This document shows, one piece after another, positions 32,134 to 43,424 of a DNA stretch of 64,000 bases (the first letter of the stretch is position 1; the number at the start of each line of letters is the position of its first letter). Made by a program: the position numbers and the translations under genes. Origin of the DNA: Leptodontidium sp. MPI-SDFR-AT-0119 (Eukaryota > Ascomycota > Leotiomycetes > Helotiales > Leptodontidiaceae); assembly GCA_020726505.1 (NCBI GenBank), contig JAHLEZ010000025.1:372001-436000 (forward strand), given 5' to 3'. Below the pieces are notes generated by a model. That model searched no databases. It was not told the DNA's origin and worked only from the letters and a program-made list of their open reading frames with translations.

Positions 32134-34460
32134 ATAAATAAGCGGTGTATGGTGTCTGCTTGGAGCAATGCTTTGATGCATTATTTCAGAATAGACACGC
32201 TGTAACAACTCTTCTCGTGGATTTATTTACGAGACTCTTGTCCCTCACATTGGCATACAGAGATCTATACAAGTCCTCGAGCAGTTGGAGTACGACGTTT
32301 GAGTGCTGAATAATACAGGGACGCAGGCATTCAGGCCATAGAGAGAGACAGGAAGATATTTGCAGCAAACAGCGACAGATCCATCTCCTTGAATTGGAGA
32401 TTTATAATCTATTGCCTTGGGCAACAATCCGTGGTATAACGTAGACCCATTTTCATGAGTCCGGTTTGGGGCCCCTAGGAGCTTGTTTGGGCTTTCTAGG
32501 GATAATCGTTAAAACTTAACAAAAACGATATAAAAAGGGCCTAGTCTATATCCAGCCTGATTAGAGATTAAATACGTGGGTAAGTAGCAGGTAATGCTTA
32601 GGGGCTGCTCAGGTTGCTTAGGCTGCGAGGGTGAGCTAGGTAAGGAGAGGGCGAGCCGAGGGTGATTAGTGCCTGAGTAGAAGCGGCGAGCTTACTACCT
32701 AATCTTGGGACGGAGAAGAAAAAAGTTGTGCTCAACTACCAGGGTATCAAACCCACCTCTGAACCTGCCAAATCGAAACACACCATCAACGTTGGCAATG
32801 TTGAAGCCACAGTTGATTAGAGTGACTCTCCAGCCGTGTCTTTGCAACTTGCAGGATAAGAGAATCCAATCCACCGCAATCTTCAATTTCGATCTTACGC
32901 CGTAGATTCGTCCGGCATTGCATACTATACATTTTACAAGAGGGGTATATTACACGTTGGATTGGAAGAGAAGGCAGCCTCAATGAATTTGGCCAATAGA
33001 CATTTCATCTTGTTTGTGACTTTTGGATATAATATTTACCGGATAGATCCTCTTTACAAGCACATTCCGCTTCTCAGTAACGTTACTCTGGGAGAATATA
33101 TTGCGATGTTTTCCATATCACATAGTCGCAGGACATACTCAATAGTGTCGGAAGTTGATGGGCTTTATGGTCACTTCAAAGTGTACCGACTGTAATGCAG
33201 CTGAGATTAAGCTCTCACCAACTACGTTAACTGGACCAAAAGATCACAATATTCAGCGCAAGCTGAATACGCTTAACACCATAGATATATTCTATCTGGC
33301 TTGGAGGAGTACATAATGGTTGGAAAGACTGTGGAAGATGTCGTTAAATCTATACAGATCTCATGGGATATCTAAAGTTAGTCCCGCTTTAGGCATTTAG
33401 CTATATCGCTAGTGGCATGAAATACTTCATCTTAGACAAACCTTGAGCTTCAAGATAAGTTAGACTCAACCTTTTTTTTCGCCGGTTCTGTTTTAGTATT
33501 TGAACGTGAGCAGCTGCCGCTTTAACCTGAGACGAGGGTGAGCACTCCTGAGCATGCCTAAGCATGTCCTTAGCTCCGCCTAAGCAACCTGAGCACCACG
33601 GCAGAGTCAGCCTGAGCATGCGCTGAGAGGCCATTTTAGCTCCCTAAGGAACTCGTTCCGGCTCCCTTAATACTCGGTTACACTTTCCTCATTTTATCCC
33701 CAAGTACAGATCTCATTTTTGCTCCCTTACAATCGAAATTCCCCCGAAGCCCTCTTTAGATCTATATTCGCTTATATACAAGTAATAAGTAGGTTAGCTT
33801 CATTATTCTATAACGTCTTATTAATGTCCATAAGGGCGATTTTATATAATACAAATTTCGGTAGCATTAAATTTACTTCTTTGCTTTTAGATATTTTAAT
33901 ATTATACTTTTCTTACATGTCTCTTTTCTCTTTCTTTTTCTTCTACCTTTCGTTCTACTTATAAAGGGCAAAGGGCCAACATACTCCGGCGGCGAGTTTA
34001 ATTCCTGTGTTATTCATGTACATGTGATAATACTTTAGGAAGGTGCGTGTATTTGTTCTATCTCGGCGGATGATTAGGATAATTAGTTCGGGTTAATTGT
34101 TATAAGATATATACAATTACGAGATTGCTTAGCGAGACTAAGAAAGGGGAGATCGCTAGTAGTAAGCCTGCTAATAGTGACACTACGTAGTAGTAATACT
34201 GTGTCAGGGAGTAGTCGCACTAGTGTCTAGTAGCACCGGGAGATTTATATAAATCCTTGCAACGACTACCCTAATTTTGCCGTATTCAGAATCAGATCTC
34301 GCAATTGGTTGTAGGCTTGCACCACCACGATGCACCCCACGCATCGTGGCTTCCCTCCGCTGGCACCTTGGACCTCGCACCTCTCTGGCTGTCTTCACTC
34401 ACCACGTATCTGCTCTTTCTAGCTTACTTCTTTCGTTCAAGTTACAACAAAACACCATCA
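32134..34460. other. 2.3-kb intergenic region with repeats, no supported gene
   Basis: Between the two HET genes. A TGCTTAGG/TGCTCAGG cluster (32595-32650, inverted relative to the others) and a CCTGAGCA cluster (33505-33640) are present. A minus-strand stretch 32695-32886 and a plus-strand one 32962-33195 look faintly coding but match nothing I know. From about 33660 to 34270 the DNA is AT-richer without ORFs. Confidence 0.55.
33505..33640 (+). repeat. dispersed CCTGAGCA-rich block, copy B
   Basis: Shares ACGTGAGCAGCTGCC and CTTTAACCT with 29843-29920 and then carries many CCTGAGCA, CCTAAGCA and GAGCATGC words. Confidence 0.65.
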
Positions 34461-36749
34461 ATGCTCTCCCGCCACGGCAGCAAGCAGCCCGTCCACTCTG
34501 TCCCCGGCGCTTCTCCAGCCTCAAAATCAGCTGAAGAAGACGAGGCTGTGCCTCCAGCTTCTGGCACTTGCTCATTCTGTCAAGATTCTGTATTTACATC
34601 AGAACTCCTGATAAATCTCAAGGCGGCTCAGGATGCTGGCGAGCGCAATGTGGACTTGAAATATACAAGATCCACGGATGAGCTACATCAGTCGGTTGTC
34701 GACGGATGTAAATGGTGTGAGAAATTGGTCGAGGGAATCTCTACTGCTGTTCATCTGGACTATTGGAGGGAGCGGTGGGAGAGGGGAGAGAGCGATGGGA
34801 GCTCGATGAATGAGAGTGATGGTGAGGACGATGAAGATGGAAAGTACGAATTCGACGGAGAGAAGCCCGAGGGGAGCACAAGATCAGATAACGAAGACGA
34901 TAATCCCGGAGCGGCTGACTGGGAGTTTGGTCTCAAAAAGCTTCAGGAGTACCAAGGGTCGGTATCAGTGGAAGTTGATTTCATCCGATATGGTGCATCG
35001 GACACATTCTCGATGGTAGAAGTCTCGCTTGAGATGTCGCAAAGTGAGGAGGAACCTCAGATCGGTTGTGTTTTCGCCCTCAAAGGGGACGACGCTGTGA
35101 ATTTGACGTTTGAGATTTTCGCGGGACAAGGTATGCCACCCCAGACAGCCTCGAGATATTTTGGACCTGACCAGATCATAGAATCAGAGAAACGCGCTGT
35201 CTTCTCACCTTTCCCTGAAGTTTACAATTTGGGATCGGAACATTGTTATCAACAGGCCCAGGCTTGGATTCAAGAATATCAAGAGCATTCTGAATTTTCA
35301 TGGCCAGACGATTTTCTACCTATGGCCCCGGAACCACGACGTCTTATTGACTTATCCGATCCTTCTAAGCCTAGGATTGCTCAGCACCCTGAGTATCGAG
35401 TCCCGTACGCAGCACTCAGTTATGTTTGGGGGCAGAACCAAACCTACACCCTTACTCAATCAACACTTCATCGCAAACAGGAGTCGCTAGATATCTTCGA
35501 AGTTCCTCAGACTATCAAAGACGCCATCGATGTCTCACGGCGCTTGGGGTATCAGTATCTCTGGGTAGATGCTCTTTGTATCATCCAAGACGATACTTCT
35601 GACATGGAGAGGGAACTCCAAGCGATGGGTGCCATTTACAACAAGAGCGCTGTCACCATAATCGCTGCGAATGCGACGTCCTGTGCAGCTGGATTTCTGA
35701 AGCCAACGATACCCTCAGATTTCTTCATCCATCCATTCTCAATATCATTTTCGGGGGCGACGAGTCAAACCGTTAGGCTGGCTTACCGGTCCACTTACAC
35801 ATCCCAAATAGACCCGATAAATTCACGCGCTTGGACGCTACAGGAGCGTATCTCCTCGACTCGGTGTCTCTTTTATTCCAACTCGGGTCTAAAATGGTCT
35901 TGCGACTCTTGTACAATCGACACCGGGGCTCCACCAGACTCACCCAGTCCATTCCCTCGCCTCTTTCGTCCCGAACGCCTGGACGACGAGATTCTACAGG
36001 AGTATCTGAGAGACAGGTGGCTGGAAATCCGGGCTGAGTATACTTCCCGTCAACTCACTTACGGAAAAGATAAACTTCCAGCTATCGCAGCCATGGCGCA
36101 GAACATAGCGGAGCAAACTGGCTGGACATATGTTGCGGGGTTGTGGGATGAGTTTCTTTTCCAAGACTTGCATTGGAAAGTCGATCTTCACACCCATATC
36201 TTTTCACCTGGCATGGAAGGCACGATTTATACTTTAGCGCAGCGACCTGCAGAATGGCGTGCTCCCAGTTGGAGTTGGGCCGCTGTGGATGACCCTATTG
36301 TCGATGTCGGCGATGACCCCCGAGAAGAATTCTTCTTTAAGATCTTTCTGCCGGAGTCCTACAGATACGAAACCTCTTTCACCTCCCCCGGTACGAGAGA
36401 CGCCGTCGAAGTTGAAGGGAAGATCCTCTGGCTCCCTTGGAAAGAGGCAGGCAAAGCCGATTCGACGGACATCTTCCTACTCGATCGTTCTCCTGACGCG
36501 ACGGAATACATTATCGGTGAGGCATCCCTTGATGCCCTCGAGCCAGAGCTGCAAGATGGCGTGGAGGTGGGGGCTTTAGCTATGAGCTTGGTGAGGCACG
36601 AAGGGAGGAAGAGAAATCCAGTAGAGGGAATGCTGGTCTTGGCGGTCCATGATGAGCCTGATGGGACTGTTAGGCGCATTGGTTTCTTCAGCATCTACAG
36701 CGAGACGTTGTTCGATGATGTTGAGCCGAGGACATTGGGGCTTGTTTGA
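34461..36749 (+). CDS. HET-domain protein 2
   Basis: A single exon of 762 codons from ATG 34461 (ATCAATGC context). The open frame extends upstream to 34305 but without an ATG. The N-terminal 300 residues hold Cys pairs (CSFCQDS, CKWCEKL) and a highly acidic stretch, the usual pre-HET region. The HET domain begins at about residue 314 (YAALSYVWG), with YLWVDALCIIQDD at about 364 and a YNKSAVTIIAA helix at about 395. SRAWTLQERISSTR and WSCDSC follow, typical of the longer HET subfamily. The frame is intact. Function by family: self/non-self recognition and cell death. It is in tandem with the HET gene at 30286, but the two differ in architecture and are not recent duplicates. Confidence 0.93.
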   Translation: MLSRHGSKQPVHSVPGASPASKSAEEDEAVPPASGTCSFCQDSVFTSELLINLKAAQDAGERNVDLKYTRSTDELHQSVVDGCKWCEKLVEGISTAVHLDYWRERWERGESDGSSMNESDGEDDEDGKYEFDGEKPEGSTRSDNEDDNPGAADWEFGLKKLQEYQGSVSVEVDFIRYGASDTFSMVEVSLEMSQSEEEPQIGCVFALKGDDAVNLTFEIFAGQGMPPQTASRYFGPDQIIESEKRAVFSPFPEVYNLGSEHCYQQAQAWIQEYQEHSEFSWPDDFLPMAPEPRRLIDLSDPSKPRIAQHPEYRVPYAALSYVWGQNQTYTLTQSTLHRKQESLDIFEVPQTIKDAIDVSRRLGYQYLWVDALCIIQDDTSDMERELQAMGAIYNKSAVTIIAANATSCAAGFLKPTIPSDFFIHPFSISFSGATSQTVRLAYRSTYTSQIDPINSRAWTLQERISSTRCLFYSNSGLKWSCDSCTIDTGAPPDSPSPFPRLFRPERLDDEILQEYLRDRWLEIRAEYTSRQLTYGKDKLPAIAAMAQNIAEQTGWTYVAGLWDEFLFQDLHWKVDLHTHIFSPGMEGTIYTLAQRPAEWRAPSWSWAAVDDPIVDVGDDPREEFFFKIFLPESYRYETSFTSPGTRDAVEVEGKILWLPWKEAGKADSTDIFLLDRSPDATEYIIGEASLDALEPELQDGVEVGALAMSLVRHEGRKRNPVEGMLVLAVHDEPDGTVRRIGFFSIYSETLFDDVEPRTLGLV

Positions 36750-37286
36750 GCTTTGGAGATTGACAATTGGAGTCTATGGAAAGAAAGGGGGCTACAAGTA
36801 ACTCGTCAGCGCAAAGACTTGACGATGTTTGAACATCCAACGACAGAACGAAATCGTGCCCTCTGGACTGCGCGATTGACTGGACTCTCTTGCTTAATTC
36901 ACTCCACGCGATTAAAATAGCACAGCCTCAACTTTCCCCACTGGTGACGAGCTGACGCCTCGTGGCGCTTGAAGATGCAACTTTCCGACAATCAAACCAC
37001 TCTACACACAACCACTGCATCTTCCCACACTTTCTCATGCACAGCATTCTGAAACTCGACCACTCTCGAAGAATTCCACCCATCTTTACAACTTCAGCTC
37101 AGCTGCTCAGCCACTTTCATCCATTGGCTGAGAAACAATCATGTGCTCCCTCTTTGTTGTGGTGCTGTTCCTTGTGGAATACTTGGCACGTTGAACCCTT
37201 TAATCGCAGCCTATTTTTTTCCTCTTTTCTGCTGCTTTCATTTTTCATACCCTCACTCCTCTACGATCTCTCGTTCCGACGCATAA
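36750..37286. promoter_or_regulatory. likely promoter region of the truncated gene at 37287
   Basis: No ORF of note. The last about 90 bp before ATG 37287 are strongly C+T-rich (TTTTTTTCCTCTTTTCTGCT and similar), the pyrimidine tract common just upstream of fungal transcription starts. Confidence 0.45.
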
Positions 37287-37370
37287 TGGCAAATTCAAAT
37301 CGCCTCTTTTGCGTGCTGGCTTTACTTTTCTCAGAACCTTTTCTCGCCAGCTGTCAATTAATTAATTAAT
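37287..37370 (+). pseudogene. 5' stub of a secreted-protein gene, cut by a transposon
   Basis: ATG 37287 opens MANSNRLFCVLALLFSEPFL, a good signal peptide (n-region, hydrophobic core, then ASC cleavage-like end), preceded by a CT-rich tract. After 25 codons the sequence becomes the AATTAATTAATT repeat of an AT-rich element and stops. No continuation is found in the window. I infer a secreted-protein gene that lost everything but its first exon. Confidence 0.5.
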
Positions 37371-37432
37371 ATTCTATTCTAATCAATTGAAATTGAATAA
37401 GATAGATTAATGACTCTCAGACTTGAATAGAA

Positions 37433-37856
37433 TAATATTCAAATTATTCTTGAATATTATTCAATTATTCAAGAACATGTGACTTAATACAAAGTAAATA
37501 TTTAAAATACAAATTAAATCTTCTCTTTTATATAAAAACGATTCTATTTAAGAGTGTAACTTTTAATTTCTTTATTATATTATTTTTTAACTTTATAATT
37601 GTTGTTAATTATAATGTATTAATTCGGAGGTTCCTTATCACTAGCTCGCTTAATAAGCAAGATAACGGGATCTATACTAAAAGGGTATAAGCTATGTCTA
37701 AAACGGGTAAAGACTGCATAGTCAGCATATTATTCAAATTAATTAATTATATTCAAATCAAATCAAATATTAATTGATTAAGATAGATTAATTAGTAAAA
37801 TCGTTGATTTGATTTGAATAATAGCCATTATTCAAATCAAATCATTTGACACACTG
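37433..37856. mobile_element. second, inverted copy of the outer hAT-like element (empty-site copy)
   Basis: Reverse complement of the outer element at 25054-26446 with both later insertions missing. Its preserved end reads TTTGACACACTG to 37856. The other end is not intact: homology begins near 37433 and is preceded by about 80 bp of AATTAATT-type sequence, so no target duplication can be shown. Confidence 0.85.
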
Positions 37857-37957
37857 CTTGAGGCAAGGCTTTCACGTACTGGGCCATTTGATAAGGACGA
37901 GAGATGAGCGCTGGAAAGCGTTTCCATCCCCGGCGATATCGCTTCCTGCTGGAGTTA

Positions 37958-39533
37958 CGAAGGCGCGCGGCATTGAAATCCGTTAGCGCCAATTTTACGT
38001 AAATGACTCTAGCCAGGCTTGGCACCAAAAAGTACCCCACCTCCCTATTAATTTATACTACAAATTAAGTACTACCTATGAAATTCATTACCACCTTCAC
38101 ATTCAATTATCAAAGAATTAATTGCCGCTTGACGGGCCACTAATGTACGAATTCTATCTATAAGAATATCCTCCCAAGTCTGTCTCCAAGCTCGATCTGT
38201 CCACTTAATCGTATAAGGGGCATCCCACTACTTCGTAATTTTAATTCTTATTAGCATCTATACGCCCTCAATAGCGTTCTAATCTACTAAATTACCTATA
38301 TGCTCGTAAAGAGGAATTCTAGCTTACTTAAAGATTCGTTGAGTCTATTTACTTGCGTGAGAAGGAGCGTTATCTTATTAAAAAACGTACAGTAACATCT
38401 CGTCCTTAAACAAATCAGGTTCGTGTCGTTAAACTATTAACTCTTCCTAAAAAGGAATAAGCTTAAGTTTTAATACTTCGTTAATATAACAAATGTTATT
38501 AACTCCTCCCCGAGATTAAGTATTTCTCTTATACTTGTGATTCTTCTAATATACCTCCCAACTCGCTCTTTTCGCTAGCTATCGTTAACCTTTCCGATCC
38601 TATTCAGCTTCTTTTACTCTCTCTTAAACATCAAACGTAACACGACACTTAGCTTCGATTTCCTTGTTATTTAACTCGTCAAGTATAACATCGTCTGTGG
38701 CTCTTTCTTCGGCAGTTTGAGGGTAATAGACATAAGATGGGCCTTTGTGATCGTATATAAAGCATCCCCAAAACATCGCTTCTAAGTAGTTATTATATCG
38801 CCGCTCAATGTAATCGGGATGATATCGTTCGTCCACAAATCGAGAGATATTTTACATACCACGCTTTACTGAGACTACAATTGAAGCTTCGTCGGAAAAG
38901 ATCACTATCCGCCACTCTAATAAACCCTAGTCTTTTCGGGAAAGTGTAAGCTCGTAACGTTGTGCCTTTTGAATATCTATCAAAGAGAGCTTCTTCGTCG
39001 ATTTGGCTCTACGAAGGCCTCGCTCGCGGAGTTTCTTCTCGATCGTTCGACAGTGGTAGTCAAAGAACCCCTCCTCTTTCGTAATAATATGCTAGAGCTT
39101 CTTTCGTTGCCTTCTGTTGAGTGTGCAAGCATCTAATAACTTCGATACCTCTTTAACTAACGTCTTTGGCTTTACTCCACTACCGACTTTCCGTTTAATT
39201 TACTCTTGGTACGAAGGAGGTAGCCATCCTTGTGCCTCACACTCCGCTTTGAGCGCGTCGGCCCGTCGTTTAATATCATTAGCCGTAGTTTGAGGGATAC
39301 CGGCCTTTTTCGTAACATGTACTACCGCAACGTATTCATAATAAACCAAAAAAGCTATCTTTTAAGAAAGAGACGCAAGTTTCCCCATATTAAAAATTTT
39401 AAACTAATTAGATTAATAGAAAGCTTGTAATATTTAAGTAAAGTTGTTGAGTTTGAATGTGGGGAGACTACTTTAGATGACTCGCTTAGACAGCTAGTTT
39501 GGCGCTAACGGATTTCAATGCCGCCCGCCTTCG
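37958..39533. mobile_element. 1.58-kb Tc1/mariner-like element with 35-bp TIRs and TA duplication
   Basis: Inverted ends 37958-37992 and 39499-39533 (starting CGAAGGCGCGCGGCATTG) differ at one base and are flanked by TA (37956-37957; 39534-39535). The interior encodes a minus-strand DDE_3-type transposase ruined by stops. Length and termini fit the Tc1/mariner superfamily. Confidence 0.9.
38060..39330 (-). pseudogene. RIP-degraded Tc1-like transposase
   Basis: Recognisable in order: KSTKKLSLIDIQKAQRYEL (end of the DNA-binding region), IVIFSDEASI (first catalytic D), VDERYHPDYIERRYN, FWGCFIYDHKGPSYVYY, DNAPSHASK (second D) and NAIEGV (the E block). Stops fall where Gln (CAA/CAG) or Trp (TGG) is expected, for example directly before DNAPSH and after NAIEGV, so C-to-T changes hit both strands. 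A short deletion removes the segment between LVD and NAIE. It cannot be active. Confidence 0.88.
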
Positions 39534-40111
39534 TAAGCGCCAGAAGGGTGAAAGGCTTCGGGTAGCAGCTCTGTGGCTTCGTGTTCCGTAGCCAGCATAG
39601 TAGTACACGACTCGTGCACTGCACCGTCTCCCCACTAGTGGCATAAGGCTTTTAGTCCTCTGCTCATCCTGCTAAGGCATTATTATATCCGACTCGCCGT
39701 CGCCCACGCCGTTTCTAATCGTCTAATCTTCCCGGTTATAAAAGTAGGGTATCTTGGGGGAGAATATCCCGCCGTTGCGTCCTTGTATGGCACTGGCCAG
39801 TGCGTCCACTCAATCCACGGACCTGTTGTAGCAAATCTCTGAACTCCAGTATCTAGTCTTAACTGGTGAGATCGCTCCTCAGCTCGAAGGCGTTCCTGCT
39901 CGCGTTCGCGCACCGACTGGAGATGGGCCTGAGTATCCCGTGCCGCCACGTGGCGAACGAGACTCCCATCTTTCTTGACGGTCCAGTAATGGCAAGTGGC
40001 GTCTTGGTCCATGTCTGTAGGTACACGTCGTCGTAGAAGTCGTTGACCCTCTGGCGAGAGGCTTGTAGGACACCCAGATGATCCTTGGGATGTGCCGAGA
40101 CACCTCACCAT

Positions 40112-40596
40112 AGCTAACGGTTAGATAGTGGCATTGGGGGCAGGAGAATCCGTCGTGGATCCGCAGCTGGGGATGTGCAAGAGAAAATGGGAGAGAGAAG
40201 GGAGCTCAAGGGGAAAAGCTATGATAGAACACAAGGTTAACCTTTTAGAGTGCACGTGCCACAAATCTCTGGATATATCTTATCCCGAGGTAAAATTATC
40301 GGATACTATACAGTATTAATACAGCAGTAGTAGTAGTAGGGCTGGGACCATTAACATTATTGGGGTATGGAGATAAGGACAGGGAGGGGAGGGAGTTGAA
40401 TGAAGATGAGTTGTTGTGAGAGGGGGTTTCTCCACGAGGTGCGGATATACGCTGGAGGGGTAATAATGGTATCGACACATGGTACACGGACTCTCCCGAT
40501 TGTCCCAAATTGTTTGGACAATTCTTGGATGGTTGACCGGAACATCGAACCGATTTTGGTGAGGGGGGAATCACTTCCATTCCGCAACTATACCCC
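40112..40596. other. intergenic, no gene seen
   Basis: Holds ORFs only in frames antisense to, or beyond, the neighbouring genes. It includes a short AGTAGTAGTAGTAG run near 40325. Confidence 0.5.
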
Positions 40597-43205
40597 TCAA
40601 AACCCCGCACCAAAATCCATAAACAACTCCCCAAAATCAAACGGAATCCAACAAAAAGTCAACCCCGGAAAATTCCACTCCAAAATGAACTCCTTCGGAA
40701 CATAACTCTGGAAATCCATCTCGGCATCTAAACCGTCTATCCCAGAAGTCTGAGTGCCTCTACTATCACTCTGTGGGAAATCTCCTTTTAGAGCTTTTTC
40801 GCATTTCTCTACGCTGAGACTGAGGATTCGGAAATAGATGTTGTTGGAACCTTGAATTTGAGAGAGTTCGCGGAGGAGGGTTTTGGCGTCTATGATTAGT
40901 TCTGACATGTTGGTTGATTCGGGGATGAGACGGGCTAGCTTGAGGAGGAGGAGGACGGAGAAGGCGCATTTAGCTGGGGTGGTTAGTATCGTGTTTGGAA
41001 AAAGTTGGAATCACAAAACAGTCCAATAAATAACTTACCCCACACGAAATCCATGCCGTATCTGAGTGCACCGAGATACAGTTTTGGGCTGGAAAGAATG
41101 GTTGACAAGTGTCTTTGGGCGCTACTTTTGGCGAGGTGTATAAGATTTCTTTGCTCATCGGACATTATCCTTGAATACTTCGTTAGCATCACGCTTCTTC
41201 CATAGTTGTATCATCGGACGGGTTATGTACGCTAAATTGTCGATGCCAATGCCTTGCAGTCCCTTACACAGCATTGTCATTTCGGACCAATCTCTCTGGA
41301 TTTTCAAGTTGATTAGGAGACTAGCTGTGTCGCTCTCATTTCGCACTCTCGATTCTGTGAGAGTTTTATCAGCTCATACATTACCGAAATTGTCAGAGTG
41401 TTATTTACCAACGAGATTGATCCAATCACTGTTCTGTATTAGCAAGTTATCCTTAGAGAAATATTAGAGCTTATTCGCCTCAGCCAAATACTTAGATCGA
41501 TTCTCGTGCCTTGAACAATATCACTCAACTCGTGATCTGAAAGACTTGTTCCAGGTCGCGGAGATATTTTCTCGTAAGCGAGTGCTATCAAAATACAATG
41601 TTAGAGTTCTGAGGCTAACAGCCTCACCCCGCGTTTCTCATTGGTCTCACCTCGAATCGAATTCAACTGCATCTCGATCAGTATCATTCCCACCACAATT
41701 GGGAAATGGAGGGACACTGACCTCTACTTGTGCCAAGAGTCTGAAATCTAGTGTGGTTATAGCTGGATGTCCAAGTAAAACACGACATCTTCTCATTCCT
41801 TCACTGGCTTTTATACCTGGCTTCTTTCCGCAGTCGATACTCAATCTATCTTCACGTTAGCAGTTCTCTTCAAAAGTTATAGAACAGACACATACATATT
41901 CTCTAGCACGAAAACACCAAACCACACTCTCGCTTTTCTGAACAAGTCCCCACAATCATTCGCGTCACTCTCTAATATCCTAGCACACAATTGCGAATAT
42001 GCATCGGCTAGCCCGATTTCCAGTGCCATTTTTAGGGCAAGGGATGTCAAAAGCCATCCTTTTTCTGAGTAGGAAGCATCTACTAGTAATGCCTGGATGA
42101 CTTCTATTGATGGTGGGGTTGTTCCAATCATTACGCTGCTGATTGGGCCTTTGGTTGTGTTTGAGAGAATTTGGTATTGTGGCGATGTTGGTCCTAGTGG
42201 GAGTTAGGTAACAGAAGAAGGGTATGAGGGGAGTGACGAACCATGTTCAGCTCGACATCCAACAGCGCAGATGGTATCGAAAAGCATACTACTCCTGCTT
42301 CTCACCGATGCGAAAGTATCGAATATCGGATCAAATACTGGGACGTATTTGTCCTGCGTTCATAGTCAGTCAGTCACGCTGCAATTTCTCAGATACAATG
42401 AACCTACACAGCCCTGAAAGAAAGTCCTGAAGTAAACCACTGCATCATCAAAACTGATGATCTCCTTACCCACAACATCCAAAGGCGTATCAGTATTCAG
42501 CTCGAAATCACGACATTTGCGCTTCGTGCCCGCTAATCCTGAATACATCTGCACACCAGAACCAGTAACAGAACCATTTATATACTCAGGATGAAACGGA
42601 ATATTGATTTGACTGTTCGGTAAAGAATGATGTCCAGAAGCCATTGAAACAGGAGAAGCTGTCTGAGGTTCTTGTTGACTCTGATGCTGAACTTGATATT
42701 CCGAAGCCGAGTAAGGGGGAGTGAAATCTGAGTCTCTGGACTGCAGCTGTTGGGTCTGCTGCCGGAGTTGGAAGAGTGCTACGGCTGTGTTTGCGTCCGG
42801 GATACGGCTGTTGAGTTGGTTTACTTGGGTTTCTATTTGTGCTAGTTTTCTGGATGTGGGTTTAGTTTTGCTTTTGCTTTAATGGGAAGGAAGGCAGTGA
42901 AAGGAGGGAGACGAACTCGGCCATTTGGTCTTCGACTGGTTTTACGTAGTCGCAGTGGGTGTTTGCGTTTCGACATCTTATGCATGGTTTTCCGCCATCG
43001 CAACGGACCTGTTTAAATCTCAGTCTCGAGTCTAGAACAGATATATATCCCTATGAGATAAGGAAAGGAAATAGGCACGAACCTTCGAACTCCGACACGC
43101 AGCGCATGCTTTCTAACCCAAGTCAGCATCCAAGAAATGGGAATGGGGCTCTTCACTCACCGGTATCCTCCGTTTCTTTGGGTTTGGTGGTGGGTAGCTC
43201 TCCAT
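40597..43205 (-). CDS. Zn2Cys6 fungal transcription factor
   Basis: ATG 43205 begins MESYPPPNPKKRRIP, a basic stretch. After an intron comes the binuclear cluster built from two exons (KACAACRSSK joined to VRCDGGKPCIRCRNANTHC): six cysteines in the CxxC...C...CxxC...C pattern. A leucine-containing linker (QIETQVNQLNSRI) follows, then a Gln-rich region. The middle homology region has YFRTFFQGC..DKYVPVFDPIF, SRSSMLFDTICAVGCR, GWLLTSLALKMALE, ARVWFGVFVLEN and GIKASEGMRRCRVLLGH. The C-terminus is SSPKLYLGALRYG ... FCWIPFDFGELF, with the stop at 40597. About ten exons are needed; some small ones in 41350-41650 I could not place exactly. It is a nuclear DNA-binding regulator. It is next to, and on the same strand as, the carboxylesterase, which could be a target (inference). 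Confidence 0.85.
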
Positions 43206-43424
43206 TGCATGTTAGTGAGTGAGGCTGTTGGAAGTATAGAATCTGTTGGTGTTGTGGAGAAAATCCTGTAGATGTCGTCCAAATCCCGAAAATCCGGGGT
43301 TTAGCATGCGGGGTAATCAAATATCACGTGCTTGCCCCTGATTTCTAACCATTGGTACCGAGGTGCCGAGGTCACGTGGTGACGGCTACGCTTGCGGTAT
43401 GACTCGTCATACTCGTGAGAGCCA

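Larger units (their letters stand above)
37857..40111 (-). pseudogene. multicopy fungal gene (orsD/DUF3505-like), broken by a Tc1-like element and truncated
   Basis: From ATG 40111 a 142-codon frame (MVRCLGTSQG) carries VKKDGSLVRHVA and FATTGPWIEW, ending at 39683. A frame change and loss follow. Then SRVLLCWLRNTKPQSCYPKP is read up to 39536, jumps the element at 37958-39533 and continues as NSSRKRYRRGWKRF down to 37857, where the hAT-like copy begins. The rejoined frame across the Tc1-like element is exact when one TA is removed (CTT AAC TCC). The '[ST]xRVLLCWLR ... PKPF' order resembles a multicopy fungal family with N-terminal C2H2 and DUF3505-type regions; that naming is from memory. It is not functional. 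Confidence 0.65.

Noticed and set aside
32695..32886. Possible tRNA-like B-box (GGGTTTGATACCC on the minus strand) and a faintly coding ORF
   Set aside because: No A-box, acceptor stem or anticodon arm could be folded around it, and the ORF matches no family I know.
34305..34460. N-terminal extension of HET protein 2
   Set aside because: The frame is open but starts with TTG; ATG 34461 is the first real start codon.
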